Shown: positions 32,454 through 44,895 of the stretch, piece after piece
Layout: every line of letters begins with the position of its first letter
Position numbering within the stretch: the stretch's first letter is position 1
NCBI GenBank assembly: GCA_004009845.1
Contig: RMBW01000118.1
Location: 1 to 64,000 of the forward strand
Length of the DNA stretch: 64,000 bases
Reading direction: 5' to 3'
Source: Davidsoniella eucalypti
Taxonomy: Eukaryota > Ascomycota > Sordariomycetes > Microascales > Ceratocystidaceae
Made by a program: the position numbers and the translations under genes
The notes under the pieces: generated by a model
What the model was told of the DNA's origin: nothing
Databases searched by the model: none
The model's input: only the letters and a program-made list of their open reading frames with translations

Positions 32454-35400
32454 TTAAGATAGATGGAAGGCTCCCTGGCCCTCTTTGATAGCAGTCATGA
32501 GCTGCTTTCTCATGGTCTTCATGTTGCTATAATCCGGTAGCTTGAGGTAGTTGACACAAGTCATTACACTGGGAAGATAGTCATCGGGTGTATGAGGTGC
32601 TTCACTGGGTCGACACACAACCGTGAACATTGGCTTAAGCGCTTTGAAACCTAGAGAATTGTTAGTGTGTATTTTAATTATTTTGGGAGGTTTGCCTGAT
32701 ATTGGATATGCTTACCACCAATGGGAAGTTTGGGGCTGCCTGTAGTGAACTGTAAGAAGTCACGGCGCTCGTTTGCATCGAGACCACTCATCAACTGAAG
32801 GAGATTCTTCACGCTGCGACTGTCCATGTTGAAGCCATGGTCTGCCTTGATCGAATCCATAAGAGCTAAAGTTTTGTTAGTAGATGTATCAGAAAGAACG
32901 ATGGGTGTAGAACTTGACTTACTTTCAAGAGACCAGTCTTCATCTACCCTACCGAACAGCGAAACTAACTCATCAGGAGTGAACGCGTTCAGGGCGGAAT
33001 AGGGGAAAACAGTTGTGAATCCAGCGCGGAATGAATCAATCTGGCGACGGACGCCAGAGCCCAAAGTCATATCGACAACGCGATCGAGGTACTGTTCAAC
33101 GTTCGACATGGTGACACGAGTTTGAGAGCCATTGGGTACCAATTCGATATCAGGGAAGCCAGGAAGAGTGAAATCCAAGTAGAGATCGTTGATACTACAA
33201 TTGTCGATGGATATATTTTCAGTATCAACAACCTTTTGTGCGGGAAGACGTGATGGATCTTCGTCGATATCCTTCTTTGCCAGGACGAACTTCTTGATCA
33301 ATTTCAATGACCTAGCAAGGCCGGGATCGACGCTCTTTACGGCACCTAGGGATGGGCGCACACCACTGGACATTGAACCTTCGCCAATCCTGAAAAAGAT
33401 TGGGTTGAAGTTGACGTCGATGATACGAGAATCGAGCATAGAGCGGGCAACAAACTTTCCGAGCATAGCAAACATGTGCAGGATACGCTCGCCGTTGGGA
33501 GTGGCTGCCTCCTCATCACTAATAGGCTTAGGGAATAAGCCGCATGGACCTGAGACATATTCCTCGTCAAGAGAATCAGTCTCGCGCCAAAGCTTTAGCT
33601 TCTTCTTGGCAAACTCCCGGCTGATTGTAGCGTAGAACTCAAGTGTCGGTCCTAGACCAGTGCCGACCTCTTCGAAGTATTCAACTTCAAGGATACTTTG
33701 GCCGGCACCGTAGAGGTTCATCACTTTGAGTGCAGATTCGAATATCTTAGAACGACCGATACGAACCTTTTGGCGTTGTTGGCGGCCAAGGAACTGTCGC
33801 TCATCACGGGTACGACGGTCATCTGACCCCTGTGCATTTTGCCATCTTGTCATGGAGCGAGCGTACCCAAACGAAGTGGACTGTAGGAATAGATGCCGTG
33901 TATCGAATGGGAATAGGAACGGGTAACATCTAGCGAGATCCTCCACCCAGCTAGGGAGACAGTTACTGGCAACGATGAGAGGTTCCTCAAGCTGTCTGTT
34001 CAATTTAGCAGTAAGCTTTGTGTTGACAAATTGGCTCAGAGGCTCAACATTCAGTCTAACTAAATCGGTGTTCTCAGCCATGACATCTTCGATATTGGCA
34101 TTCAAGTCGTGTAGAATGCGCAATAGGCGAAGGACTGATGCCGTGATTGGATGCTGTGTAAGAGAGGCCGGGATCCCAGAGTTGCCGGTAGTATCGGATG
34201 GGCTATCGGCACTAGACGATTGGGCCGTAGGAGACTCTGGAGGCTGAGGGCCAGGTACCTTGCGGTACTTGACTTGGTGGATAGATGTCCAAACTTGGCG
34301 GCCGTGATTCTCTTCTCCGGTCATAAGGTTGTATATGGCACGGAAGATGGTGACATGGTTGCTAATGGGCTTTCCATCTATCGAAAACTCAATGTGCCAC
34401 TCAGACGATGTAGGCGGAGAAGAGCTGCCGGTAGTAGTTTGATGGCGACGGCTAGAGCTAGGAGTAGGTGTTTTTGGCTCAGGTGCGTTGCTTTGGGAGC
34501 GAGCGCCTTGGCCGGGAGTCGCAATTTTGGTACCGTCGGAGCGGCGAGCAGTTACCTTATCACCACCGGAAACCTCCAAGCTAACAGCTGATGGATCCTC
34601 CTCGGGTGGATCATCGTGTAGCTCGGCGCCTAGTCCCCCAAGAAGGGCATCTAAGCCTGAAGGCTCATCTGCATCATTTTCGGTGTCGGATGCCTGTTTA
34701 TCATCCTCACAGTCAAGCGTTTCGCGCATGGCCTCGTCACTATCATGAGTCTTGTTCTCGGAGTCTTCGCCAGTAGCACCTTGACCACGTGCTGACCGTC
34801 TAAGACTGGAACGAGAGGCACTTGTAGAACCAGGAGTGCTAGGAGCATCTACAGTGCTGAGCCATTTACTACGGCGTTTAGCACGAGCAGTGGTTGATGG
34901 GGACCTAGCCCGGAACGAATCGCCCATGACGCCTCCCAAGCGAGCCGCAAGACGTTGGGCATCGGCTGAACTGAGCGAGCCAGATTGCTGAATGGCGGCA
35001 AAAGCCTGCGACAATGCAAAACGTCCAGGATTACCAATGTCAGATAGTTGAATTCTCGGACGGAGGTAATCAGCAAGGCTTTGGAAGGAGGCAATTGCAT
35101 GGATGGACACCATCAGGTTACGATAAGCCTTTGGGACATTTGAATCGTCGTCCGCTACCAATCTCAATTTGATCTGCTTTGCTAAGAACGACGCAGAGCT
35201 GCTACGACCACCCTCAAATGGCCCCTGCTGAACGGTAGTAACATCGAAATTTTCAGACCGACTGAGGACATCCTGTAGCTTGTGGATCACGGCACTGAAT
35301 GGTGTGACTGGAGAGTCAGGAATGCCAGCTTTCAATCGAGTCGTGGTTGTCGATCCCATGAAGACCTCCAAGAAAGTTGCTTGGGCGGCTCTTGCTAGAT

Positions 35401-38400
35401 CTTCATCAGGATTGCCGAAGATATCGAGTAAGACTTTGACCAGACCTGAGGCAAGAATTTCGGCGCTCGTAACACTCTCGAGGACATCGTTATCAAAGTG
35501 AGAAGCAAGCTTGATGAAGAGAGCCTTGCCGGCTTCTGGAGACATATCGGCAGCGGCACGATGGAGGAAGTGGGCTTCAAGTTCAGCAGAAAGCTCCGTC
35601 AGAGTAGTGAGAATTTTCAAGGCCTTCTTCTTCATTTGCTTGCTTTGCTTCTCAGTCTCATGTGTTTCCAAGAACTTCTTCGCGAGATCTTGGATCCGTG
35701 ATTGAGCGGAACGTTGAGCATTGACAACCTGTCTCATACCATCACTAGATCTAGACTGAGAACTGGAGGAATCTGAAGCATTATCGTCGTCATCCTCGTC
35801 ATTGTCATCCTCATCATTGTCGTCATCGTTGTTTTCGTCTTCGTGGCCTTCTTCGTCAACGTCAGGCTCTCCACTGTTTGGAAAGTCGTTATCTTCGTCT
35901 TCAGATGCCGCATCATCGCTAAAAGCAACTTCGGGAACTATAGTCTCTTCTTGCGTATGTTCTTCCCCCTCTTCAGTAGCCCCGGTGCCATTTTCAGATG
36001 AGCTTTCAGATGAGCTAGATTCGTTGTCCGAAGTGGCCTTTTCTTCAGTCTCTTCAACCTCAATTATGGCGGTGGTGGCAAGTTTAGTGATTTCCGAGAA
36101 TACACCTTCACGATATAGCTGATAACGATATATATCACCAAGTCTGCTCAAGAGCAGTTCACTGCTCTGCAAAGCCATGGCAACGAGAGAATGATGATCC
36201 TGCTGAGAAAAGATGGAGGCCAAGAAAGACGCATACGAGACTGCAGAGAGCGTCTCTAAGAGAATGGATTTGTCCAAGGTTGATAGCATTTTGATGTGAG
36301 CCATCATGACGCTTTTCCGAACATCCAAGTTCACGGTGCTCGAAAATGCATCGGTAAGAGTGGGGAAAAGTATGAGGGCAAAGTGACGGACTTCCGGCTG
36401 GCATTCAGCAAGCAGCTGTATACGTTTCTCGTTGTCGGCCTTGATCCTATTACGGTTGTTTCCCATAAAATGCAGCGGCATAATAGGTTCGACAGTGGTG
36501 TCGGGATCACTAGGAAGAAGCTCACAGATCACATTGAGCGTCTCCATGATCTGATCTCTTGGGCGGTGGATTAGTGCTTGCATGATAACAACACTATCAA
36601 GCTTAGAGACAACATCATCGGTTGGGTCAGGTGGCGAGACACCTGTCAACATTTGATAAAGAGTTTCGACAACATTCAGTTTGAATAGCTCAGCTGATAG
36701 CCTTGGGCTAGCGCGGGCGCTGTGTGCAAGAACTCGCAAGAACTGGGTCTGGATACTTGAGCTGACGAGATTGGTGGTCCCTGGCACCAAAAGACGCAGA
36801 ACAGCCCGTAGAAGATCAACAGTGACGAGCTCTTCAAGCTTATTAGGGTGGTACTTGAAGCTCTCGACAATACCAGAGACGCAAAGAGATGCCTGCTCTA
36901 CTACACGTTGATCACTGCTAGACAGAACATCTAGAAGCTTGGGCATACAATCACGCACGACGGGGAATGAATCTTCTGGGATGTTTCGGCAACAGTTGGC
37001 GGCTGTAGTGACAGCTGTTCTTTGGGTGCTTGTTGCAAAAAAGTCCAGGTACGATAAGCAGGCTGTCAGGCCACCCTCACGAACGATAGCTGCAGGGAAT
37101 TCTTGTGAGATTTTTTCGAGGGTGCTCAAAGATTGCTCTGCAACATCGATGAACGAGATCTCTAAAAGTTTACTGCAAAGCACGGGAACAGCACCTCCAT
37201 ATACAACATTGCTGACGCTGGCGGGAAGGGCCTCCATAAGGTTGGCCAAGCATCGACAGGCAAGGAGCATCACTTCAGGTGAGTTTTCGGCTTGCATTAG
37301 AGAGACAAGCTCTTTGATGAGTGCATCTGGTGATATTTGGCCTTGCAGGTTCTCTTCAGTTGATACCAGCAATATCTCGGAAAGCTCTTGAAGTGCCGTA
37401 TGCTGCAAAAGCTCGTCTTCTTGGCGAAGACTGTTCAGGATATCACGTAGACGGTTAGACATACCATGTATCATTCCGGTCAAAGCTCTAAGTGTGTGGG
37501 AAAGATGGCCGGGCATGTACTCGCTAAATGGATCATCGTCATCATCATCCTCTTCGTATGGGATATGGCGGTTGTCGGGGGAGGGCTGATCTTCATCTTC
37601 TTCGTCATCATCGTTGTCCTCTTCCTCTTCTCCGTCTTCTTCCTCATCGCCGGCATCATCATCATTGATGCCGGGCTCGTCACTGTTGTCTTCGTCATGG
37701 TTATGACGCTCAGGTGAGGATGACTTGCCCGAATCTTCAGTACCAGTCATTGCGGTGTCCTGGTCTAAAAAGGCAGTTGGTTCTTTGTGGTGGGTTGAGC
37801 TAGATGATTCGTGGGTAGAGTCTATGGACATATAGCATGTCAGTATGTATTCAGATAGGAAAACGACACGAGAATAATAACAGCAGGTTGGCACCATGTG
37901 CCATGGCAGAGTTTAATGCATGCTATGTATGGCGTCATCGATGTTGGGCTATGAAGAATTGGGCATTCTCGTACCTTGCGAAATAATGTTCTTTTTGTTG
38001 CGGCCCTGCTTTTTGCTGGGCGCAGTAGGCGAAGACATGGTGACGTCTTCCATATCACGGGAGTGGTTTCTGTTAGGCGCGTGAGCATGTGAAGCAACGG
38101 AAATGGGCGTAGCCACGGGCGGCGATTGTTCTGCGGCGTACTCTTGTTCAGACATGCCCCTAGACTTGCGTCGCGGTTGTATGGATCTTGATGATGCAGG
38201 TATGGGTGTGGATTGATGGGGTGATGCAGGGAATGAAGGCTTGCGGCGCTTCACTTGTCTAGTTGACGGATGGGGGGGGGAGGCTGTAGAAGACTCGGCA
38301 GTTATAGAGGCAGTGATGGTAGCAGTAGTAGTGGTGGTAGGAGTAGTGGTAGCAGTGGCAACAGCAGCGCTCTTCCGCTTCCGAGTCGCAGATAATGGAG

Positions 38401-38566
38401 ATGGATGGGGTGGGGGGGCAGCAGGTGATGTCTGCTGTTGAGGTTGAGATTCGGTCGCGGTGTTTGCGTTTGATGTAGAGACGGGGGGAAGAAGATCGGA
38501 AGAAGGCTGAGCTGCAGCTGCTCTGCTCGCGGCTTGACGAGCTGATGACCTAGTCACTCTAGGCAT
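32454..38566 (-). CDS. UFD4: HECT E3 ubiquitin ligase, UFD4/TRIP12 type
   Basis: Four exons, 38566-37975, 37821-32923, 32865-32716 and 32650-32454, join in frame to 1945 aa. Introns are 153, 57 and 65 bp; the 57 bp one is a multiple of three without stops and so hides in a longer open frame. Residues 1-200 are basic, Ser/Pro-rich and start MPRVTRSSARQA, typical of fungal UFD4. A long acidic block follows, then ARM/HEAT-type repeats (about 300-900), a second acidic block, and the HECT domain in the last ~380 residues. The catalytic Cys is Cys1912 (VMTCVNYLKLP, codon 32558-32556) in the last exon. UFD4 ligases attach ubiquitin chains in the ubiquitin-fusion and N-degron degradation routes with Ubr1. 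An ATG eight codons further upstream (38590) is possible. Confidence 0.95.
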
Positions 38567-39329
38567 AGTCAGTACCGCCTGCCGAGACACGAGAAAAGAG
38601 TCAATGGCGTGCGACCGATAAAATCACGGGCAGTGCGCAAGCGATTTCGGGGTGGTCATTCCGCGGGTAGGGACAACAGGCCAAGACTACGAGTATGATC
38701 AAAGAGCCAGTCCAGTGAAGAGAAGAAAAACAGATAATGTGGGCAGGGAAGAAAGTAGTGAGTGAGGCTTGTTGTGTGTGGGCAGCTTCTGATCTCGTCA
38801 AGGCAAAGCCAGAGAAAAAAAATTATATCGCTAAGGCTAAGAGGGTGCTTGTGCTGGTGGAAGAGCGAGAGAGGGTAAACAGTGGCAACGCCTGGAGGAT
38901 TCGTTTTATCGAGAGGCAGATAAAAATATTGGGTATATAGGCAGATGAAGTCACAATAACTAGTTTTACTTGATATAAAACCTTCAATCAATAGGTACAA
39001 AAACAGAGCCTAGAGGGATCGGAAAGCAGGGATTGGCAGAGAATACAGAAGACATCCACCAATGGTAATAGCAATGGCAAATACAACTAGAGAAGCGGGT
39101 TCCCTAGTTTCAGAGGCTAGTCTTGTTTTGGCGGCTAGTATTATAACTTGGCTGCCAGGGCACGCACTTGCTAGAGTTCACACCCTTTGATACACAGATA
39201 CACTGATATGGAATCAATGTTTTGAATCCACTATTCACTATAATACAGGCAGCCCACAGTGGATTTTCAGTGGAGTGACTGGTTACTAATCCACTGTCAC
39301 CGCCAATGAACTATTTGTGTAGTGTGACG
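38567..39329. other. Upstream region of UFD4
   Basis: Promoter side of UFD4; no gene supported. Short frames on both strands lack domains. Confidence 0.4.
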
Positions 39330-40051
39330 AGCTTCAACCCAAATTTGGTGCAGACTTCGTTGGTGAAAGAACGGATGGCTGGTTTGACTACCGATACGCC
39401 ATAAACAAAAACTAGCTCTCAGATGGAAAACTGCACGAAAAGCCTACCTTTGCTAGAAGTACTAATTCTTCGCGTATGGACCGCAATAGTTGTTACTGGT
39501 GACTCCTAGTGATTCACACCATTTCAACAAGCACTAGCCAAGCGGTCACTTATGACAGGTTTGGAAAGATAGGACAGAAAAAAAACACAGACAGTACGTA
39601 GTGTGAATCAGGCTGCTTGATGTGTAGGAACAGGAGTGAGGATGATACCTGATAAGCGAAAAGATGGGAGTGGAGCACGGAATGAAGCAGCTTCGGCTGG
39701 CGCAATGACAAGTCCGGTACAGGCAGCAACAGAGGCCGACAATTGAGGAGCTCCCGTTACTCAGCAGGAAGTACTGGCACGAGTGATGACTGATGTTGAT
39801 AAGTGGTGTGCATACCTTTGAGAGATCGAATCTAGGCTGAGAGGCGTATGTGGTGCAGTTGGCGCTAGAGACGGGAGAGTCGAAGCTTGAGTTGGGCTAG
39901 AGCTTTCGGCGGATATGGATGGGCGGACAGCGATTATATCGGTGCGTCGGGTCTTTGTGTGAGAAGGGCTGTTCGATGTAGCAGAAGGCTGCTCAGGCTG
40001 GAAAAGAAGACTAAGCTCGCTATCGACGTTGTTTGGTTTTCGGCCTGCCAT
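39330..40051 (-). CDS. Possible small multi-exon gene of unknown function
   Basis: A minus-strand frame from the ATG at 40051 (MAGRKPNNVDSELSLLF...) runs through a Ser/Pro/Thr-rich segment to a good donor, CAAAG/GTATGC, at about 39815. A separate minus-strand frame ending at 39318-39320 reads GVSVVKPAIRSFTNEVCTKF and has the amino-acid mix of real protein. I could not connect the two with a unique intron chain and recognise neither piece. It may be a short real gene, an exon of an unannotated regulator, or chance. Confidence 0.25.
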
Positions 40052-41850
40052 GGATTACGCCATCAGGCAAAGAGGCGAACGCCCAAGGAAACAAAGAATA
40101 AAAAAAAGAAGCGGCGGCGATTGCAGAAGACGGCGTTGGGCTGGAGGGGATGGGTGCAATGGAAGCAGGCGATGGCGGCGCTGGTTGAAGAGAGAGTCAG
40201 GATGGGACAGCGGACAAGTCAAGTTTGGCTGGTTTGACGATAACAGCAGCAGCGAAATCAGCGGGGTAGCCAATAGAGCTATAGGTGTGATGATACGGTA
40301 AAGAAAGCCGTGAACTGGAAAACAAGAGTTCGCACAGCTTGTATCCAGTCAGTCGGGACTGATATGGAGGATGATGGATTGGCAGCAAAGGGACGATTAT
40401 TATTGAATTTCGCAGCGATAGGCGTTGGTCATTCGGTCGGTCGGTCGGTCGTTTTGGTTGAGGGAGAAAATAATTGTATAGGCACGGCACCGGACAGTGG
40501 ATATCAAGCACACTCTACAGTGTCGAAAACTAAGAGTGGCCAGTGCTTCAAAGTGCAGTAGTGCTCAAGGTGCAATTTGCAATGATAGAATCGATGGCCG
40601 CCGCGAATTTCGCTGGGAATGGCCTGGTTTTATCGTCTGCGGGAAGCACTACGATAGTTAATTCCCGATGATAATCAATTGGGAGCAGATGCAGATGGAA
40701 AGATGAGTAGAGTTACCGAATTTCAATGACGGGAAAGTCCTTGTTTTGTGCTAGTTTGACGGTAAGTCGGTCAGTTGGCTGGCTTGGTTGGTAAGACAAT
40801 CAGCAAGAATAGGGCGGCTGGTTGGGCTTTTATGAACCTATTGCACTAGCAGCACCACCGCCACTCATATCTGCATTTTCTTCTGTTTTCACCACTGCTT
40901 CCACTTGGGCTCTTCACTACTAGTTGCGGTAGTGTGACTAGTGCCACTCTTACTGTTCTCGGTTGCTCTGTATCTACTGGTGGTAAAAAAACGGCAGTGA
41001 AGGCGGTTGTTCAATGTTCAATATGGTCTCAGTTCCAGCCTAAATACCACATACGAGAATTCAAATTTTCAACACTGCCAATGTTAAATAACTCCAGATG
41101 GCAGCTGCAGTCAAGTCCGGTACCAGGGTTGTCTAGATGTATAACGCCACAGAGCATGGTTATCTACAAGCTGCCTTCGGCGGCGGGCAAATGACGCTAT
41201 AACCAAGGTAGACGAACTGCTATGTATACAACCATATATATCAAGCGTTCAGTGATCATAATTTCATTATAACACTCCATATATACCATAGCAATCTTCA
41301 TACAATGGGATGCTATCGCTTCGAAAAGGCCCAGAAAGGCAATTAGCTAGGATCCTGGCTACGCTACTTTTAATCGGGTTACAGTGTTTCTAAAACCGTG
41401 ATAAAATGGTAATTGTACGTGTATATGTATGCAGTCTTCTTAGATATTACTCATATAACAATAAATGAACTGGACGTTGTTAAAAATGCTTAGTGGAATT
41501 TATAATCACATACTGCTACCTAAAACACTACAAGCTTATTTTGAGAGTATTGACACCAAGGGTTAACATATACTAGGGTTAACCGACTTAAACTGCCGTC
41601 TAATATTTGAAGTTATCTCGACGACAAAAATGGTAGTTACCATAGTTTCCATAGTTGGAGACAACACAAACAGGTTACTCCCCTAGAGCTAAAACTGCCT
41701 TGTAAAAAAATCTGTATAAATTCTGCGTGGGCTTCACAGCTTGTCTGTATTCTCCTTTCCCATCATTCATATTTTTCCATACTCACTCATCGACTTCCAT
41801 ACATTACATTCATCAATATATTCTCCTTATCGCAAGTCTCGACGGAAAAG
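40052..41850. other. Gene-free stretch
   Basis: No gene supported. It contains a short TCGG repeat and an AT-rich part from about 41200 to 41720 with a GGGTTAAC pair. Confidence 0.4.
40433..40450. repeat. TCGG tetranucleotide repeat
   Basis: About four and a half perfect TCGG units. Too short to be of structural importance; probably a polymorphic microsatellite. Confidence 0.8.
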
Positions 41851-42498
41851 ATGGCGACAACATTTGCAAAGTCTATGGGAATTGCGCTATCGATAGTTCT
41901 CTTCTTCATTCTAGTTATGCCTTTAATCCTCAAGCTCTATCTGCCCAAATTGTTGCGCTAGAAGCTCGACAAAATGTGGGCAAAGGCTGAGGTTAGAAGA
42001 GAGATAAGAGACGAAGAGAATATTCCTGCCCCTCGTCCTATCTCCCCTATAGAGACAGCATCTTCTAATACCGACATTAGAGGCCCGACAGCCCGTCTTC
42101 TTAAATATCACGAAACCTCGGATATTGCACATAATGGTCTTGATCGGCTCTGCCTCCCCTTTGCTCCATATGTGCCTCCTGCGTCTCCCATGCCTCCTGT
42201 ACCCTCTGTACCCAAAAGTGTGTCCTTGAGTCGTAAGGAGGACAATCTAGCTATGGTACCGTACGCCTATGTGCACATGAGGGGATCCGACACGGACATG
42301 AGCAATGACACTGTAGGTAAAGATGGTTTAAACGAAAGCATTCAACGGCTCAGAAAGAGAGCATCAGCTAGATTCCTACAGTGCCAGCGAAAGAAGAGCC
42401 TCATCAACTTGAAGATCCAGAAGGGAAATGGCAATACCCACAAACGGTCGACTCGAGACAAGTCAACTAAGAAAAGATCGAAGAACCACCGAAACTAG
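41851..42498 (+). pseudogene. Small single-pass membrane protein interrupted by one in-frame TAG
   Basis: The ATG at 41851 opens 36 codons with one clear transmembrane helix (IALSIVLFFILVMPLILKLY) up to a TAG at 41959-41961. The same frame then continues without further stop for 178 codons to 42498 (from the next Met at 41974, 174 aa): charged start KAEVRREIRDEE, a Pro-rich middle and a strongly basic Lys/Arg tail. Same-frame continuity over 200 codons suggests one ~216 aa protein with a nonsense mutation, a readthrough site or a base error. I recognise no family. The start context is good and a CT-rich leader precedes it. Confidence 0.5.
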
Positions 42499-43162
42499 AC
42501 AAACTCGACATCCGATATCTTGATGAAAGAAAATTGGCCCGAGATGGTTGGTGCCTATTAGACAGGGCTCTATACTACCCTTGATGCGGCTTTAACATCC
42601 AACGATGTGGTAAGATATTGCTACTTTTCCGGCATACTGTAGTCATAGTACGTGTAAGGCTAATTCTGAAGATGATTCTGATAGTTATAATCTTTCCTAA
42701 AATGGCAATAAGTCGACGCCACATAGTGTGGCTGGTGGAAAGCTTCAAGCTTAATTGAGGTCACGACGCCACTGGAAATCCCACCTTGGTGCAACATAGA
42801 AAATAGCAGGCGGCCTTCCTCTAATAAAAGAGAAAACGGCCCGCTATCTGCCGATTCTTGAACGATAACGCCGATTTGGAAATTCGATTGGATCTGACTT
42901 GATCAATCTTTAATATTGACTAAAGTACGCAGATGTACGCTATAGAAGAGTCATCCTGTTTTTCTTTTATCCCCCCTCAAATATCTTAAGAGCCTGAAAT
43001 CATCACAGTTAAACAAGAAAAAAAAGCATCCAAATAGATATAACAATCAACTTGCATACATAACAATTAGACGTTCCCTGTCTTTCAATATCAACAGGCT
43101 CGACGTCATCTCTTTGATATATTCTCTCCTGCCGTACATCACCTCAAACCATATCTACGATC
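42499..43162. other. Promoter region of COQ5
   Basis: No gene. The last 60 bp before the COQ5 ATG are CT- and A-rich leader sequence. Confidence 0.5.
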
Positions 43163-44199
43163 ATGTCCGCCCGACCTTGTTTTCGCGCTGCAATGCGCGC
43201 CAGACACAACCTCAGCAGCACCAGCACAATTCGCAGCTTCGCTTCCACCACCCGTACGATGAGCGCCGCGGATGCTGCTTCTACTTCAAACACCGCCACC
43301 ACAAACTCTTCTGGCGAGCAGCCACGCACAACGCACTTTGGCTTCCAGACCGTGTTAGAGGGTGACAAGGAGAAGAAGGTCGCGGGTGTGTTCACTAGCG
43401 TTGCTGAGTCCTATGATCGCATGAATGATCTGATGTCCTTTGGCTGGCACCGGGTGTGGAAGTACGTCATATCATTTCTTCTCTATTTAAAAAAAAGAAA
43501 GAAAAAAATACTAACAAGCTTACTCTACATAGAGACCACTTCGTCGACTCACTCTCCTCAGGTCTTCGCCCTTCACAGCCCGGTTCATCTCTCCGCCTTC
43601 TCGACATCGCCGGTGGTACAGGCGACATTGCCTTCCGTCTCCTCCACCATGCCATCGACATCCACAGCCACCCAGACGTCAAGATGACCATCAGCGACAT
43701 CAACCCCGACATGCTGGCCGTCGGTGCTCAACGTGCCCAGAGCACCCTACCCACGAACCAGCAAGAAGCCATTTCCTTCCTGACCGCCAACGCACAACAG
43801 CTCCCCGCGCAAATCGCCGATAACAGCATCGATCTGTATACCGTGTCCTTCGGTATTCGAAACTTTACGGATATTCCCGCCGCGCTACGTGAGGCGTACC
43901 GTGTGCTAAAGCCCGGCGGCGTCTTCGCTTGTCTCGAGTTTTCCTCAGCTGAGAAGTGGCCGTTGTTCAATGCCATGTACAAGCGTTGGTCATTCTCAGG
44001 TATCCCACTGATTGGCCAGGTCGTTGCCGGTGATCGTGATAGTTACCAATACTTGGTCGAGAGTATCGAGAAATTCCCGAATCAGGAGACTTTCAAGAAG
44101 ATGATCAGCGATGCTGGTTTTACTGTGTCCGGCAAGGGCTATGAAGATTTGACAATGGGCGTGGCTGCTATCCACAAGGGCATCAAGCCTCTGAAATAA
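43163..44199 (+). CDS. COQ5: 2-methoxy-6-polyprenyl-1,4-benzoquinol methyltransferase (COQ5), mitochondrial
   Basis: C-methyltransferase of ubiquinone biosynthesis, part of the matrix-side CoQ complex. Two exons, 43163-43461 and 43533-44199, with a 71 bp intron (GTACGT, branch CTAAC, CATAG), make 321 aa. The N-terminus (MSARPCFRAAMRARHNL) is a typical matrix presequence. UbiE/COQ5 signatures are present: SYDRMNDLMSFGWHRVWKDH across the splice junction, the SAM-binding LDIAGGTGDIAFRLL, and YRVLKPGGVFACLEFS. The stop faces the convergent metallophosphoesterase gene 700 bp away. Confidence 0.96.
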
Positions 44200-44895
44200 G
44201 AAACGTTGGCTACGTCCATATCTAGCACGATCTAGCACCGTAGCATCTCATTATAGTCTAAGGGTTGGAGGGGTCTTGATAAACAACAACACAAGAATGA
44301 ACGACCCCGTGTAACATTACGATAGGGTCACGGAGAAGAAAAAAAAAATTATGATAGAAACTTGCGATGGGAGAGAATCAAGAGCAAATCTTGGGGTTGT
44401 CACTTGTAGATGATAGTCTGGTAGAATTTCCCTCGTGATATAACATACACTGTAACAATAGAACTTTCAAAAAAATCCTAGATTCATGACTGCTCTTAGT
44501 ATTAAATTAAAACATACGACTGCTTGTGTGAAGCAGATAGTGTGTTGTATGGGTACTACCCTTACATGCCGGCTATAATAAACACATCATCAACATCATG
44601 CTATCGAAGAGTCAATGGGCGTGATAACGAAGTAAGTGATATCAAAGAGATTAACAAAAAAAATAAAAAGAAGATTCCGAATCAATAAAATCAAGATATG
44701 AACAGTAGGAAGAAAATAGAAAGATGGTTTGAAAAAAAAAACCCGGAAAAGATAATTAAGTGGGAAATCTACTCTACTTTTTTCATTTCTGATTCTGAGA
44801 GTCAACCTTTCTCCTCAGCTTACACAACACAATTATCACTTATTTACTTCAAGAATAAACCCCTTTCACCCCTACATACGTAACATATCCCTCCT
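44200..44895. other. Convergent intergenic region
   Basis: 3' flanks of COQ5 and of the minus-strand gene ending at 44896. AT-rich; nothing else seen. Confidence 0.5.
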
